Assembly: GCA_030263385.1 (NCBI GenBank)
Contig: SZOX01000001.1
Coordinates: 1 to 64,000 of the forward strand
Length of the DNA stretch: 64,000 nucleotides
Direction of reading: 5' to 3'
Source: Zeimonas sp003577305
Lineage (GTDB): Bacteria; Pseudomonadota; Gammaproteobacteria; Burkholderiales; Burkholderiaceae_E
Shown: positions 43,577-51,607 of the stretch, in pieces
How the letters are laid out: each line of letters starts with the position of its first letter
Numbering within the stretch: position 1 is the first letter of the stretch
Program-made: the position numbers and the translations under genes
The notes under the pieces: generated by a model
What the model was told of the DNA's origin: nothing
The model's input: the letters and a program-made list of their open reading frames with translations, nothing else
The model's database searches: none

Positions 43577-44785
43577 ATGGCGACGGGCGGCGCACCACGG
43601 CGCGATGGTCCGGTGGCGCTGTCGGCTCTGTTCGATGATGCGCTACAGAAGCTGGCGCCTGCCCGTGGCGATGTGCCGCCTGTCAAGGGCGCCGCGCCTG
43701 CCGTCGACGCCTTCCTGTACAGCGGCAACCGGCACGAGAGCGTGCCGCGCCGGCTGTTCCTCGACCGCCGCCTGACGCCGTTGGAGCGCAACGCCTGGCA
43801 GGTGTTCCGCCTGCAGCTCAACGACGACGGCGTGACGGCATTCCCGACCTACGACCAGCTCCGGCCCTACCTGGCCTCGATGCCCTGCGCGGCGCAGGCC
43901 TCGCACGAGACCGTGGCGCGGGCGCTCACGCTGCTGCGCCTGACGCGATGGCTGTCGCTGGTGCAGCGGCGGCGCGACCCGAAGACCGGCCGCATCCTCG
44001 GCAACCTGTATGTGCTGCACGACGAACCGCTGACGCCGTTTGAGGCGATGCAGTTGGACCCTGACTATTTGGGCTTGGTCAGCCAGGCCCTCACGCACGC
44101 GGCCAAGGCGGTGCAGATCGTGGGCGTGCAGACGCTGAAGGAAATTGCCGAAGACCCGATGCTCATCGGCCGCACGCTGCCGACGCGCTTGCAGGTGCTG
44201 GCACAGCGCATGGCTGCGGAGAGTTATCCACAAGAGGCTGTGAACCACGAATCCGAAGAAGGCTCGCAGGCCCTTCTTCGGAATGCCGATGTGCCCTCTT
44301 CGGAATCCGAAGCAGGGCTGAAACCCGCGCCGGACGGCTCTCTTCGGATTCCGAACGAGGACCGTACAGTACGTATTCAAAGTCATAGTGAGGTACGTAC
44401 AGTACCGCGCGCACGAGCGCTGGAAGGCAGCTTGCGCCTGCCACAGCGCTTCCTCGGCTTGAAGGACGAGCAACGCAACGGCGCCTTGGTCGCCTTGCAG
44501 CAGGTAGACGAGTCGCAACGGCAGGCGGTGCTGGACGAATGGGCCGCGCGCTGCCGCAACAGCGCGGTGCGCAACCCGGCCGGCTACCTGTTCGGCATCA
44601 TCCAGAAGGCGATCCGCGGCGAGTTCAAGGCCTGGGCTGGCGAGAACGGCGCAACGCCGGCCGCGACACCGCCGCCATCACCGGCGCCTGCGCCAGCGCC
44701 TGCGCCAGCGGAGTCGCAGCCTGCCGATCCGACGGTGGCACGCGCTTATCTGGACCGGATTCGGTCGAGCCTGCGGCGGCCCTGA
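43577..44785 (+). CDS. STY4528-family ICE protein
   Basis: 402 residues, starting 5 bp after DUF2857. The N-terminal half (about 40-190) contains a winged-helix-like block (TRWLSLVQRRRDPKTGRILG). The central part (about 215-285) is low-complexity and its DNA carries a DnaA box and repeats. The C-terminus has a QQVDESQRQAVLDEW helix and an AP-repeat tail (about 355-380). The family is conserved beside the replication genes of these elements. A replication role is inferred from context and the embedded repeats. Confidence 0.85.
   Translation: MATGGAPRRDGPVALSALFDDALQKLAPARGDVPPVKGAAPAVDAFLYSGNRHESVPRRLFLDRRLTPLERNAWQVFRLQLNDDGVTAFPTYDQLRPYLASMPCAAQASHETVARALTLLRLTRWLSLVQRRRDPKTGRILGNLYVLHDEPLTPFEAMQLDPDYLGLVSQALTHAAKAVQIVGVQTLKEIAEDPMLIGRTLPTRLQVLAQRMAAESYPQEAVNHESEEGSQALLRNADVPSSESEAGLKPAPDGSLRIPNEDRTVRIQSHSEVRTVPRARALEGSLRLPQRFLGLKDEQRNGALVALQQVDESQRQAVLDEWAARCRNSAVRNPAGYLFGIIQKAIRGEFKAWAGENGATPAATPPPSPAPAPAPAPAESQPADPTVARAYLDRIRSSLRRP
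44224..44405. other. Candidate ICE replication origin inside the STY4528 gene
   Basis: A perfect DnaA box TTATCCACA lies at 44224-44232. Next come an inverted repeat CCGAAGAAGG/CCTTCTTCGG (44253-44262, 44272-44281) and two palindromes TTCGGAATCCGAA (44299-44311) and TTCGGATTCCGAA (44343-44355). Two direct repeats GTACAGTAC (44364-44372 and 44397-44405) start 33 bp apart, about three helical turns. The patch is less GC-rich than the gene around it. Confidence 0.5.
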
Positions 44786-44790
44786 TCGAG

Positions 44791-44807
44791 CTATCCCCAG
44801 GGGATAG
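44791..44807. repeat. 17-bp palindrome, copy 1
   Basis: CTATCCCCAGGGGATAG just after the STY4528 gene. The same 17 bp recurs at 44859 and 46820, and its 13-bp core at 49718. A symmetric site without a loop suggests a protein-binding operator, not a terminator. Confidence 0.75.
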
Positions 44808-44858
44808 CTGGGACAGCCGTCCTTCCATTGCGTACCGCGGTCGCAGCGGCAGCCTGAC

Positions 44859-44875
44859 CTATCCCCAGGGGATAG
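44859..44875. repeat. 17-bp palindrome, copy 2
   Basis: Identical to copy 1 and centred 68 bp from it, in the 212-bp gap before the PFL_4669-family gene. Confidence 0.75.
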
Positions 44876-44997
44876 CCGGAACACGCAGCCTTCCCGGATG
44901 CGCAAACCGGGCGCATGGCGGATTCGGTTTGTTGACTGACGGCCTTCCGGCCGATGCGGATGCTGGCGGCTCGTTCCCTTACCGCGAGTCGTCACCC

Positions 44998-45780
44998 ATG
45001 GCCACCGAACGCTCTGAACCGCTGCAACTCAATCTCGGATCGTTGCGCAGCACGATGTCGCTCACGCTGCACACGCACCACGCTTCCCGCATCTGGCACG
45101 GCCGCGCGCCGGTCGAAGGGCGCCCCGGCATCATCGGCTTGAACGCCTACATCAGCGTGATGAACAAGATGAAACGGGGCTCGGAGCAGGACGACCCGTA
45201 CAGCGACTGGTGGATGCTGCGCATCGAGGACAAGCTGGAGCAGACGAAGGCGGCGTTGAAGGGCCTGCGCGAGCAGGTGGACCAGGCCCTGGCGGACGTG
45301 CCCGCGGCGCTGTCATTGGGCGAGAACATGAACGTGCAGCCGGTGAAGCTACCGCTGTTCGTGAACGCCCAGCTCGGCTTCATGGCGGTGTACCTGCTGG
45401 CCGACTACGACGACCTGGCGCGGCGGCTGATCCTGGCCCACCACACCGCGTTGATCGACCGCAGCACGCTGGAGCGCTGGCTCAACGACGGCGCGCACAG
45501 CTTGCGCAGTCTGTTCAGCCTGGCCCAGCAGTACCGCTACTCCGGCGCGACGCGCGACGACTTCGCATCGAAGAACGCGGTGGCGCGCTCGGCGTTGGAG
45601 AAGTTCGGCGAGCTGCCGCAGGACGTGCTCGAAGGCACGCGCCGCTCGCGCTTTGCGCCACCGATCGCGCGGCGGACGAACCGCACCGGCGCGCCGGCCG
45701 CTGAAGCCGCTGCCAGCAGCTACACGACATCGAAGGATGGCGCAGCCGATGGTGCCCCCGGCGAGGACGCACCGGCATGA
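44998..45780 (+). CDS. PFL_4669-family integrating conjugative element protein
   Basis: 260 residues from the ATG at 44998. LTLHTHHASRIWHGRAP (about residues 22-38) and GLNAYISVMNKMKRG are signatures of this ICE family (TIGR03761). Function is unknown but the gene is always near the replication module. Its last 4 nt overlap the DUF3158 gene. Confidence 0.85.
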   Translation: MATERSEPLQLNLGSLRSTMSLTLHTHHASRIWHGRAPVEGRPGIIGLNAYISVMNKMKRGSEQDDPYSDWWMLRIEDKLEQTKAALKGLREQVDQALADVPAALSLGENMNVQPVKLPLFVNAQLGFMAVYLLADYDDLARRLILAHHTALIDRSTLERWLNDGAHSLRSLFSLAQQYRYSGATRDDFASKNAVARSALEKFGELPQDVLEGTRRSRFAPPIARRTNRTGAPAAEAAASSYTTSKDGAADGAPGEDAPA

Positions 45781-46322
45781 CAGCATCGACGCCATCGGCG
45801 CGCTTCACGCCACTGGAACAGGCGGACTTCCAGCGGCTGGAACACGCAGCCTACCTAAAAGGCCTTTTGAAGCCTTTTAAGGGTAAGGGGAGTCTGGAGA
45901 CCTGGGCCAGCCAATGCACGGCGCTGCGCGACGACGTGATCGCGCTGGCGCAGCAGCGCATCCTCCCGCAGACGTGCGCCTTTCCCTTCAGTCGGCTGGA
46001 CGTGCAACTGGCCCAGCAGACCACTGGCGCAGGCACGACCTTCCTGCGCTGGCGCAACCTCGATCGTTCCAGCATGGGCGTGGCGCTGTGGGAATCGCTG
46101 CTCGCGCGTTCGACGACGCCGGCCTCGCTGATCGACGACCTGTACGCGATCGAGCTGCAGCGCATCGTGCTGAACATGCAGATCAGCCTTACCCACACCC
46201 TGGCCCGCCAGGCCCTGGACTGCGCCAACAAGATGGCCCAGGCCGAGGCGGTCTACCTGCGGCGCGTCCAAGGGCATGCCGCGTCCACCACCACTTCACC
46301 CACCACCCAGGAGTCACCATGA
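45777..46322 (+). CDS. DUF3158-family ICE protein
   Basis: 181 residues. ATG overlaps the previous stop. Largely alpha-helical, with the AYLKGLLKPFKGKGSLETWA stretch near residues 24-43 typical of this ICE family. It overlaps the ssb-like gene by 4 nt. Its place between PFL_4669 and ssb suggests part of the replication or strand-processing set. Confidence 0.8.
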   Translation: MTASTPSARFTPLEQADFQRLEHAAYLKGLLKPFKGKGSLETWASQCTALRDDVIALAQQRILPQTCAFPFSRLDVQLAQQTTGAGTTFLRWRNLDRSSMGVALWESLLARSTTPASLIDDLYAIELQRIVLNMQISLTHTLARQALDCANKMAQAEAVYLRRVQGHAASTTTSPTTQESP

Positions 46323-46765
46323 GCACGCACTTCGTCGGCGAGGGCAACATCGGTTCTGCGCCGGACTACCGCGAGTTTCCGAACGGCAACGACGAGCCGC
46401 GCCGGCTGCTGCGGCTGAACGTCTACTTCGACAACCCCATTCCCACCAAGGATGGGTTCGAGGATCGCGGCGGCTTCTGGGCGCCGGTCGAACTGTGGCA
46501 CCGCGAGGCCGATCACTGGAAGACGCTGTACCAGAAGGGCATGCGCGTGCTGGTCGAGGGCCGCACGGTCAAGGACGAGTGGGAGGACGCCGACGACAAC
46601 GAGCGCACGACCTTCAAGATCGAAGCACGGCGCGTCGGCATCCTGCCGTACCGCATCCAGGCCGTGACCCTCAGCGCGCGGACGCCGGAATCGGAGGCGG
46701 CCGCACCGGCGGCGAAGGAAGCCAAGGGGACAAAGCCGCCGAAGGAAACCAAGGCCAAGGCCTGA
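46319..46765 (+). CDS. ssb: ICE single-stranded DNA-binding-like protein
   Basis: 148 residues. An OB-fold pattern is visible (LRLNVYFDNP, WAPVELWHREADHW, GMRVLVEGRTVKDEWED), and the C-terminal tail is basic and Lys-rich, not the acidic tip of housekeeping SSB. The position before topB fits the ICE SSB that coats single-stranded DNA during replication or transfer. ATGA overlap with DUF3158 couples translation. Confidence 0.82.
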   Translation: MSTHFVGEGNIGSAPDYREFPNGNDEPRRLLRLNVYFDNPIPTKDGFEDRGGFWAPVELWHREADHWKTLYQKGMRVLVEGRTVKDEWEDADDNERTTFKIEARRVGILPYRIQAVTLSARTPESEAAAPAAKEAKGTKPPKETKAKA

Positions 46766-46819
46766 TTCCGGCAGGGGGCGGCTGTAGCAATCCTCAGACG
46801 CCCGCCATGCACCAGCGAC

Positions 46820-46836
46820 CTATCCCCAGGGGATAG
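46820..46836. repeat. 17-bp palindrome, copy 3
   Basis: Identical to the copies at 44791 and 44859, here in the 238-bp gap between ssb and topB, 168 bp upstream of the topB start. Confidence 0.75.
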
Positions 46837-47003
46837 CGCCAAGGTCGTCCACCGAGTTCCAGTCGCCCTCCCGATACGAGCCTCCCGCTGCGCCAGCCGC
46901 CGACAAGGCGGGCGCTGCGCCATTCGGCTTCCTTGCTGCTGTCATCTTCCTGCCCCGCCAAGCTGGGGCCATTCGATGAACCGCACGTTCCAAAGGAGGC
47001 TTC

Positions 47004-48992
47004 ATGCGCGTTTTCCTGTGCGAGAAGCCTTCGCAGGGCAAAGACATCGCCCGTGTGCTGGGCGCCGGCCAGCGTGGCAATGGCTGCTACAGCGGCTCCG
47101 ACACCGTCGTGACCTGGTGCATCGGACACCTGATCGAAGCTGCGCCGCCAGAAGCCTACGGCGAGCAGTACAAGCGCTGGTCCATCGACCAGCTTCCAAT
47201 TCTTCCCGCCCGCTGGCGCGTCGAGGTCAAGCCCAAGACCGCCACGCAGTTCAAGACCGTGCAGCAGCTTCTCGCCCAGGCGAGCGAGCTGGTGATCGCC
47301 ACCGATGCCGACCGCGAAGGCGAGATGATTGCCCGCGAGATCGTCGAGCTGTGCGGCTACCGCGGGCCGATCCAGCGGCTGTGGCTGTCGGCGCTCAACG
47401 ACGCGAGCATTCGCAAGGCGCTGGGCGCGCTGAAGTCCTCGGCCGAAACGCTACCGCTGTACTACTCAGCCTTGGCCCGCAGCCGCGCCGACTGGTTGAT
47501 CGGCATGAACCTGAGCCGCCTGTTCACCGTGCTCGGCCGGCAGGCCGGCTACAACGGCGTGCTGTCGGTCGGGCGCGTGCAGACGCCGACGCTGCGCCTG
47601 GTGGTCGAGCGCGACCGCGAGATCGCGCGCTTCATCTCCGTGCCGTATTGGGCCGTGGAAGTCGCAATGTCGGCCAGCGGGCAATCCTTCGTCGCCCACT
47701 GGCTGGCGCCCCAAGGCTGCACCGACGACGCCGGCCGCTGCCTGCAGCAGCCGGTGGCGCAGCAGGCCACTGAACGCATGCGCGCCGCCGGCACGGCGCA
47801 GGTCGTGTCGGTCGACACGGAGCGCGTGCGCGAAGGCCCGCCGCTGCCGTTCGATCTGGGGAGCCTGCAGGAGGTGTGTTCGCGGCAGTTGGGGCTGGAC
47901 GTGCAGGAGACACTGGACATTGCCCAGGCGCTGTACGAGACGCACAAGGCCACGACCTATCCGCGCTCCGATTCGGGCTACCTGCCGGAGAGCATGCTGG
48001 CCGAGGTGCCGGCCGTGCTCGCTGCGGTGCTTGCCACTGATCCCAGCCTGCGCCCGCTGATGGAACGGCTGGACCGCACGCAGCGCTCACGCGCGTGGAA
48101 CGACGGCAAGGTGACGGCGCACCACGGCATCATCCCCACGCTGGAGCCGGCCAAGCTCTCCGCGATGAACGAGAAGGAGTTGGCCGTCTATCGCCTGATC
48201 CGCGCTCACTACTTGGCTCAGTTCCTGCCGCACCACGGGTTCGATCGCACGACGGCGCAACTGGCCTGCGGCGGGCAGCAGCTTCAAGCCATCGGCAAGC
48301 AGGTCGTCGTTGCGGGCTGGCGCCAGGTGCTGGCCGAGCCGAAAGCGGAGGACGCGGACGGTGAACCGCTGCGCGGCCAGGTGCTGCCTGCGCTGCGCGA
48401 GGGCTTGCCTTGCCAGGTCGGCCAGGTTGATCTGAAGGCGTTGAAGACGCTGCCGCCCAAGCCCTACACGCAGGGCGAGCTCGTCGCCGCGATGAAGGGC
48501 GTCGCCAAGCTCGTCACCGACCCGCGTCTGAAGCAGACGCTCAAGGACACCACTGGCATCGGCACGGAAGCCACGCGCGCCAACGTCATTGGCGGGCTGC
48601 TGGCCCGCGGCTACCTGGTCAAGAAGGGACGCACCATCCGTGCCTCGGATGCTGCCTTCACGCTGATCGACGCCGTGCCGCCGGCCATTGCCGATCCCGG
48701 CACGACGGCGGTCTGGGAGCAGGCGCTGGACATGATCGAGGCTGGCACGCTGACGCTGGACACGTTCATCGAGAAGCAATCCGCCTGGGTGGCCCAGCTC
48801 GTGCAGCAGTACCGCGGCGCAACGCTCGCCATGAAGCTGCCGCCATCGCCAGCCTGCCCGCTATGCGGCGCACCGATGCGCCAGCACACCGGCAAGAGCG
48901 CGGCCTTCTGGTCGTGCAGCCGCTACCCGGATTGCAAGGGCGCGCAGCCGGTCGGGGCACCGCGTAAGCGGACCACCGCCAAGGCATCCTGA
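47004..48992 (+). CDS. topB: DNA topoisomerase III
   Basis: 662 residues, normal for the ICE-borne TopB. AAAGGAGG precedes the ATG. An N-terminal TOPRIM domain has MRVFLCEKPSQGKDIARVLG and the acidic ATDADREGEMIARE motif (about 95-108). The catalytic tyrosine is Tyr319 in TTYPRSDSGYL. A C-terminal zinc ribbon (about 618-645) has CPLC and a second Cys pair ending PDC. It likely decatenates or resolves replication intermediates of the excised element. Confidence 0.95.
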   Translation: MRVFLCEKPSQGKDIARVLGAGQRGNGCYSGSDTVVTWCIGHLIEAAPPEAYGEQYKRWSIDQLPILPARWRVEVKPKTATQFKTVQQLLAQASELVIATDADREGEMIAREIVELCGYRGPIQRLWLSALNDASIRKALGALKSSAETLPLYYSALARSRADWLIGMNLSRLFTVLGRQAGYNGVLSVGRVQTPTLRLVVERDREIARFISVPYWAVEVAMSASGQSFVAHWLAPQGCTDDAGRCLQQPVAQQATERMRAAGTAQVVSVDTERVREGPPLPFDLGSLQEVCSRQLGLDVQETLDIAQALYETHKATTYPRSDSGYLPESMLAEVPAVLAAVLATDPSLRPLMERLDRTQRSRAWNDGKVTAHHGIIPTLEPAKLSAMNEKELAVYRLIRAHYLAQFLPHHGFDRTTAQLACGGQQLQAIGKQVVVAGWRQVLAEPKAEDADGEPLRGQVLPALREGLPCQVGQVDLKALKTLPPKPYTQGELVAAMKGVAKLVTDPRLKQTLKDTTGIGTEATRANVIGGLLARGYLVKKGRTIRASDAAFTLIDAVPPAIADPGTTAVWEQALDMIEAGTLTLDTFIEKQSAWVAQLVQQYRGATLAMKLPPSPACPLCGAPMRQHTGKSAAFWSCSRYPDCKGAQPVGAPRKRTTAKAS

Positions 48993-49198
48993 CGCCCGCG
49001 ATTCCCTCTGCCGCGCCGGCCGCTTCACTGGCGGCGAGGCAATCGTCCCGCAACCCGCGGGACACACCCCAGCGCGCATTCCCTTCTGCAACGGTGCGCA
49101 CGTCCGGCTCGGCCGATACCGGGCTGCGGGATGGAAGGTATTTGCTCCGCGAGTTGCGCGTCACGCGATTCTTCTGATCGGTGTTCTTCCGCCGACTG

Positions 49199-49261
49199 CG
49201 AGGGGTCTCCCGAAGCCTTGCCTGCGCCGCAGCGCGGCGCGAGGTATCGGGAGACCCCTCG
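49199..49261. repeat. 15-bp perfect inverted repeat with structured loop
   Basis: CGAGGGGTCTCCCGA (49199-49213) pairs perfectly with 49247-49261. The 33-nt loop contains a further GC-rich stem around GCGCCGCAGCGCGGCGC. There is no U-run after it, so a simple terminator is unlikely. Confidence 0.65.
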
Positions 49262-49560
49262 GGTCGTCGGTACTCGGTGCCGGCGCCTACCGGCGAAACA
49301 ACAGGCTCCCTTTGTGCGCGGATGTGTGCCAGAGGCTTCCGGCCCCAGCCACGAAACGGGTCGGGTGCGAATGCTGACGCAGCGAATGGCTTTGACGACG
49401 GCCTGGCCTGCAACAGCCCACAGGTGGTTTTCTTCCTCTTCCGCCGATGGCCTTCGGGTTATCGGCGCCTTGGTCGTGCCCGTCTCCAAAGCGGACGGCA
49501 GGTGGTTCCATTTCTCCGGCGACGGCGCCATGCCGCGCGTCCATCCTCGTGCCATGCGCT

Positions 49561-49626
49561 GCTGACGATCGTCAGCACCATGCCCTGGCAGCTTCGGTCT
49601 TCAAGGCTGCAACGCGGCTCGCCGCG
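49561..49626 (+). ncRNA. Three-hairpin leader element, copy A
   Basis: Stem 1 GCTGAC/GTCAGC, stem 2 GCAGC/GCTGC around a CTTCAA loop, stem 3 CGCGGC/GCCGCG. The same order and spacing recur at 51436, 54406 and 57925 with compensatory changes in every stem. It lies about 135 nt upstream of the gene at 49762. Confidence 0.65.
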
Positions 49627-49699
49627 CTGACCGGACCCGTCCGCCTCGCACCGACCATCGCGGACGCTCGTCGTTTTCGGCGACGGTGCATTTTCTCAA

Positions 49700-49730
49700 C
49701 CACCCGAGGGGAAGCCGATCCCCTGGGGAT
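49700..49730 (+). promoter_or_regulatory. Leader hairpin pattern L1, with palindrome core
   Basis: CCACCC-GGGG-CCCC-GGGG pattern 32 nt before the gene at 49762. Its last 13 bp (49718-49730), ATCCCCTGGGGAT, equal the core of the 17-bp palindrome found three times upstream. Confidence 0.5.
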
Positions 49731-49761
49731 GCGCGCTCCTCGATCTTTCAAGGAGCACGTC

Positions 49762-49998
49762 ATGTCTGAACCTTTCGCCGCCTCTCCCGCAGCATCGGTG
49801 CGCAGCGGCGCGCTGGCGCTGGCCTACACGGGCAAGCGCCTGCCGCTGCAAGTCCTGCGCAGTGCGGCCGGCCACTACATCGGCACGCACGACGACGAAG
49901 GCCCGGTTTCACGGGAGTCCGTCGAGTATTTCCCGAGCCCCGAAGCCGCGCAGCGCGCGCTGGCCACCGACGCCTGGACGCAGCGCGGCCACCCCTGA
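49762..49998 (+). CDS. Small ICE protein, unknown function
   Basis: 78 residues from the ATG at 49762, with AAGGAG 7 nt upstream. Soluble, no signal peptide or membrane segment. It ends with EAAQRALATDAW, a helix. I recognise no family. It is the first gene after the long region behind topB, with a three-hairpin element and leader hairpin in front. The next gene follows 25 bp later, so these two may share a transcript. Confidence 0.7.
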   Translation: MSEPFAASPAASVRSGALALAYTGKRLPLQVLRSAAGHYIGTHDDEGPVSRESVEYFPSPEAAQRALATDAWTQRGHP

Positions 49999-50023
49999 CT
50001 TCCCTTCCCCCAGGAGCTTTCTC

Positions 50024-50416
50024 ATGAACCTGCCATTGCGTCAGGAGCTGTACGACCAGCTCGCGCGTGAAGACGCCCATTTCAGGCGTGCGCCCCAAGC
50101 CTTCTTCGAGGCCTGGAAGCGCGGTGCGGAGATTGCCGGTGCCCAGTGGTTCGGCGACGGCACCCGCGAAGGTTTGCAGCGTGCCAAGTCCAAGTGGGAT
50201 CTGCGGCCCAACCTCCTGCTGCTCAACGACGCCCTCGGTGTCCTGAGCAGCGGCCAGCGGATGTTCCTGTCCGCGATGGTGAGCTTCTACAACTCCCGCG
50301 AGGGAGGCGCGATGCTCAAGCGTTGCGGCTTCGAGGGCCTGTCCGACCTGGGCGGCCTCGATCTGGAACGGCGCCAAGTCATCGCGGACCTGACGCTGAA
50401 CTACAACGGCTGGTGA
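50024..50416 (+). CDS. ICE protein, unknown function
   Basis: 130 residues. CAGGAGC precedes the ATG. Mostly helical: the sequence LSSGQRMFLSAMVSFYNSRE (about 75-94) and GLSDLGGLDLERRQVIADL (about 104-122) suggest a small globular helical protein. No domain can be named. It is followed by a terminator-like hairpin at 50457. Confidence 0.75.
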   Translation: MNLPLRQELYDQLAREDAHFRRAPQAFFEAWKRGAEIAGAQWFGDGTREGLQRAKSKWDLRPNLLLLNDALGVLSSGQRMFLSAMVSFYNSREGGAMLKRCGFEGLSDLGGLDLERRQVIADLTLNYNGW

Positions 50417-50456
50417 GCCGACCCCGGCCCGCCACCGAACTGCTTTTCCACCCCGT

Positions 50457-50500
50457 GAGGGACGTGCGCGCTGCAAGGCGCCGTGTCCCTCGTTTTCTTT
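50457..50500 (+). terminator. Intrinsic terminator candidate
   Basis: GAGGGAC (50457-50463) pairs with GTCCCTC (50485-50491), and GTTTTCTTT follows. It ends the two-gene unit at 49762-50416. Confidence 0.6.
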
Positions 50501-50545
50501 CAGACCTGTCCTTCCTGGGCGCCGGCCGCCTGGCTCCCATTTCAT

Positions 50546-50586
50546 CCACCCGCTGGGGTTCAATCCCCGGCAGGGGATTGCCTCGG
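50546..50586 (+). promoter_or_regulatory. Leader hairpin pattern L2
   Basis: CCACCC-GGGG-CCCC-GGGG arrangement 24 nt before the ATG at 50610, where GGAGAAATCCC supplies the ribosome-binding site. Confidence 0.5.
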
Positions 50587-50609
50587 CCATCCTCTGCCGG
50601 AGAAATCCC

Positions 50610-51323
50610 ATGTCCTATTCCACCAATCCTTTCGTCCGTGGTTACGACGGCCTGTCGGTCGACCGGCTGCTAGCCATTTCCTACGACGACGATTGCCCGC
50701 TGACCTACCTGCCACTGCACCCCTCGCAGTCGCATTTGCCGGACAGCCAAGTGACGCGCTACCCGTGCATCTTCTGCGACGACTTCGCCCTCATCACCGA
50801 GGGCCAGGACGTGCCGCCGGAACTGGACACGCAATGCCAAAGCCACGGCATCGCGCGCACCGTGGTCTACGCCGTCATGGCCCACGAAGACGGCAAGCCG
50901 CTGCACGTGGCCGACACCTACTCGGACGAGGCTGCGCGCGAAGTGGTTCGGCGTCTGCGTTTCGACACCGGGCACTACAGCCGGTGCTGGGAGATCAGCA
51001 GCGGCCACATCACCGGAGCGGCCTGGCACTTCCTCGCCGAGCTGGCGGACATCGCGACGCCGACGACGTTCCTGTTCATCGCGTTCCGCATTCCGTACAG
51101 CCAGGCGATCGGCGTGAAGCTGATCGCCACGCCGTGGACGGACGCCAACCTGCGAATGGTCGAAGGCACGACCGCCAAGCGGCTGGATCGGGAACACCGC
51201 CGCAAGGGCATGCCCGATTGCCTGGTCGAGGTGCTGCGCCTGGCGGCGCTCGCCGACGTGCGCATGCTGGTCTTCGACGCCGATGCGCCGGTGCTCGACG
51301 GATTGCCCGTGTTCGACGACTGA
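50610..51323 (+). CDS. ICE protein, unknown function
   Basis: 237 residues, soluble. Several cysteines occur near YPCIFCDDFALITEG (about residues 51-65), a CxxC that might bind zinc. The middle has alternating hydrophobic strands (TTFLFIAFRIPYSQAIGVKL). Homologues are common in the accessory part of PFGI-1/ICEclc elements but I cannot assign a function. Own leader hairpins and own terminator indicate a single-gene unit. Confidence 0.75.
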   Translation: MSYSTNPFVRGYDGLSVDRLLAISYDDDCPLTYLPLHPSQSHLPDSQVTRYPCIFCDDFALITEGQDVPPELDTQCQSHGIARTVVYAVMAHEDGKPLHVADTYSDEAAREVVRRLRFDTGHYSRCWEISSGHITGAAWHFLAELADIATPTTFLFIAFRIPYSQAIGVKLIATPWTDANLRMVEGTTAKRLDREHRRKGMPDCLVEVLRLAALADVRMLVFDADAPVLDGLPVFDD

Positions 51324-51332
51324 CGTTTCCTG

Positions 51333-51359
51333 AGCCCCGCTCGCGGGGCTCTTTCATTT
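51333..51359 (+). terminator. Intrinsic terminator
   Basis: AGCCCCGC-tc-GCGGGGCT (51333-51350) followed by CTTTCATTT. It lies 10 bp after the stop of the gene at 50610. Confidence 0.8.
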
Positions 51360-51435
51360 GCGGAACACGGTCGCCGCCCGCTGCCGATTCTGGGACGACG
51401 CGGGCCGGCGCGTGCGCCACGCTGCAGGCATGTTC

Positions 51436-51500
51436 GCTGGCATTGTCAGCAGCATCCCAGACAGCCGAGACCTTCGAGGCTGCGGTGCGGCTCGCCGCAC
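51436..51500 (+). ncRNA. Three-hairpin leader element, copy B
   Basis: Stem 1 GCTGGC/GTCAGC (one G-U pair), stem 2 CAGCC/GGCTG around GAGACCTTCGA, stem 3 GTGCGGC/GCCGCAC. Downstream TGGTTGTCTTTCC resembles copy D. It lies about 108 nt upstream of the gene at 51608. Confidence 0.65.
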
Positions 51501-51538
51501 TGGTTGTCTTTCCTCTCCCGGGCGCATCTCGCGCTCAT

Positions 51539-51588
51539 CCACCACCCCAAGGGACAGACCTCCCCTTGCGGGCGGAAAGCCCCTTGGT
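51539..51588 (+). promoter_or_regulatory. Leader hairpin pattern L3
   Basis: CCACC, GGG, CCCC, GGG and CCCC blocks in the 70 nt before the ATG at 51608, followed by AAGGAGC. Confidence 0.4.
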
Positions 51589-51607
51589 TTCCACAAGGAG
51601 CTTTCTC

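Larger units (their letters stand above)
48993..49761. other. Long non-coding region with large hairpin and structured elements
   Basis: About 770 nt after topB with no supported gene; overlapping frames here have no recognisable composition. It holds a 15-bp inverted repeat (49199-49213 with 49247-49261), the first copy of a three-hairpin element (49561-49626) and a leader hairpin region (49700-49730). Candidate roles are transfer origin, regulatory RNA or both. Confidence 0.55.

Noticed and set aside
49199..49261. Simple transcription terminator for topB
   Set aside because: It lies more than 200 bp after the stop, has a 33-nt structured loop and is not followed by a T-run.
49131..49630. 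Two overlapping frames of about 145-150 codons behind topB
   Set aside because: Low-complexity Arg/Ser composition, overlap each other and run through the hairpin and the three-hairpin element; no start signal.
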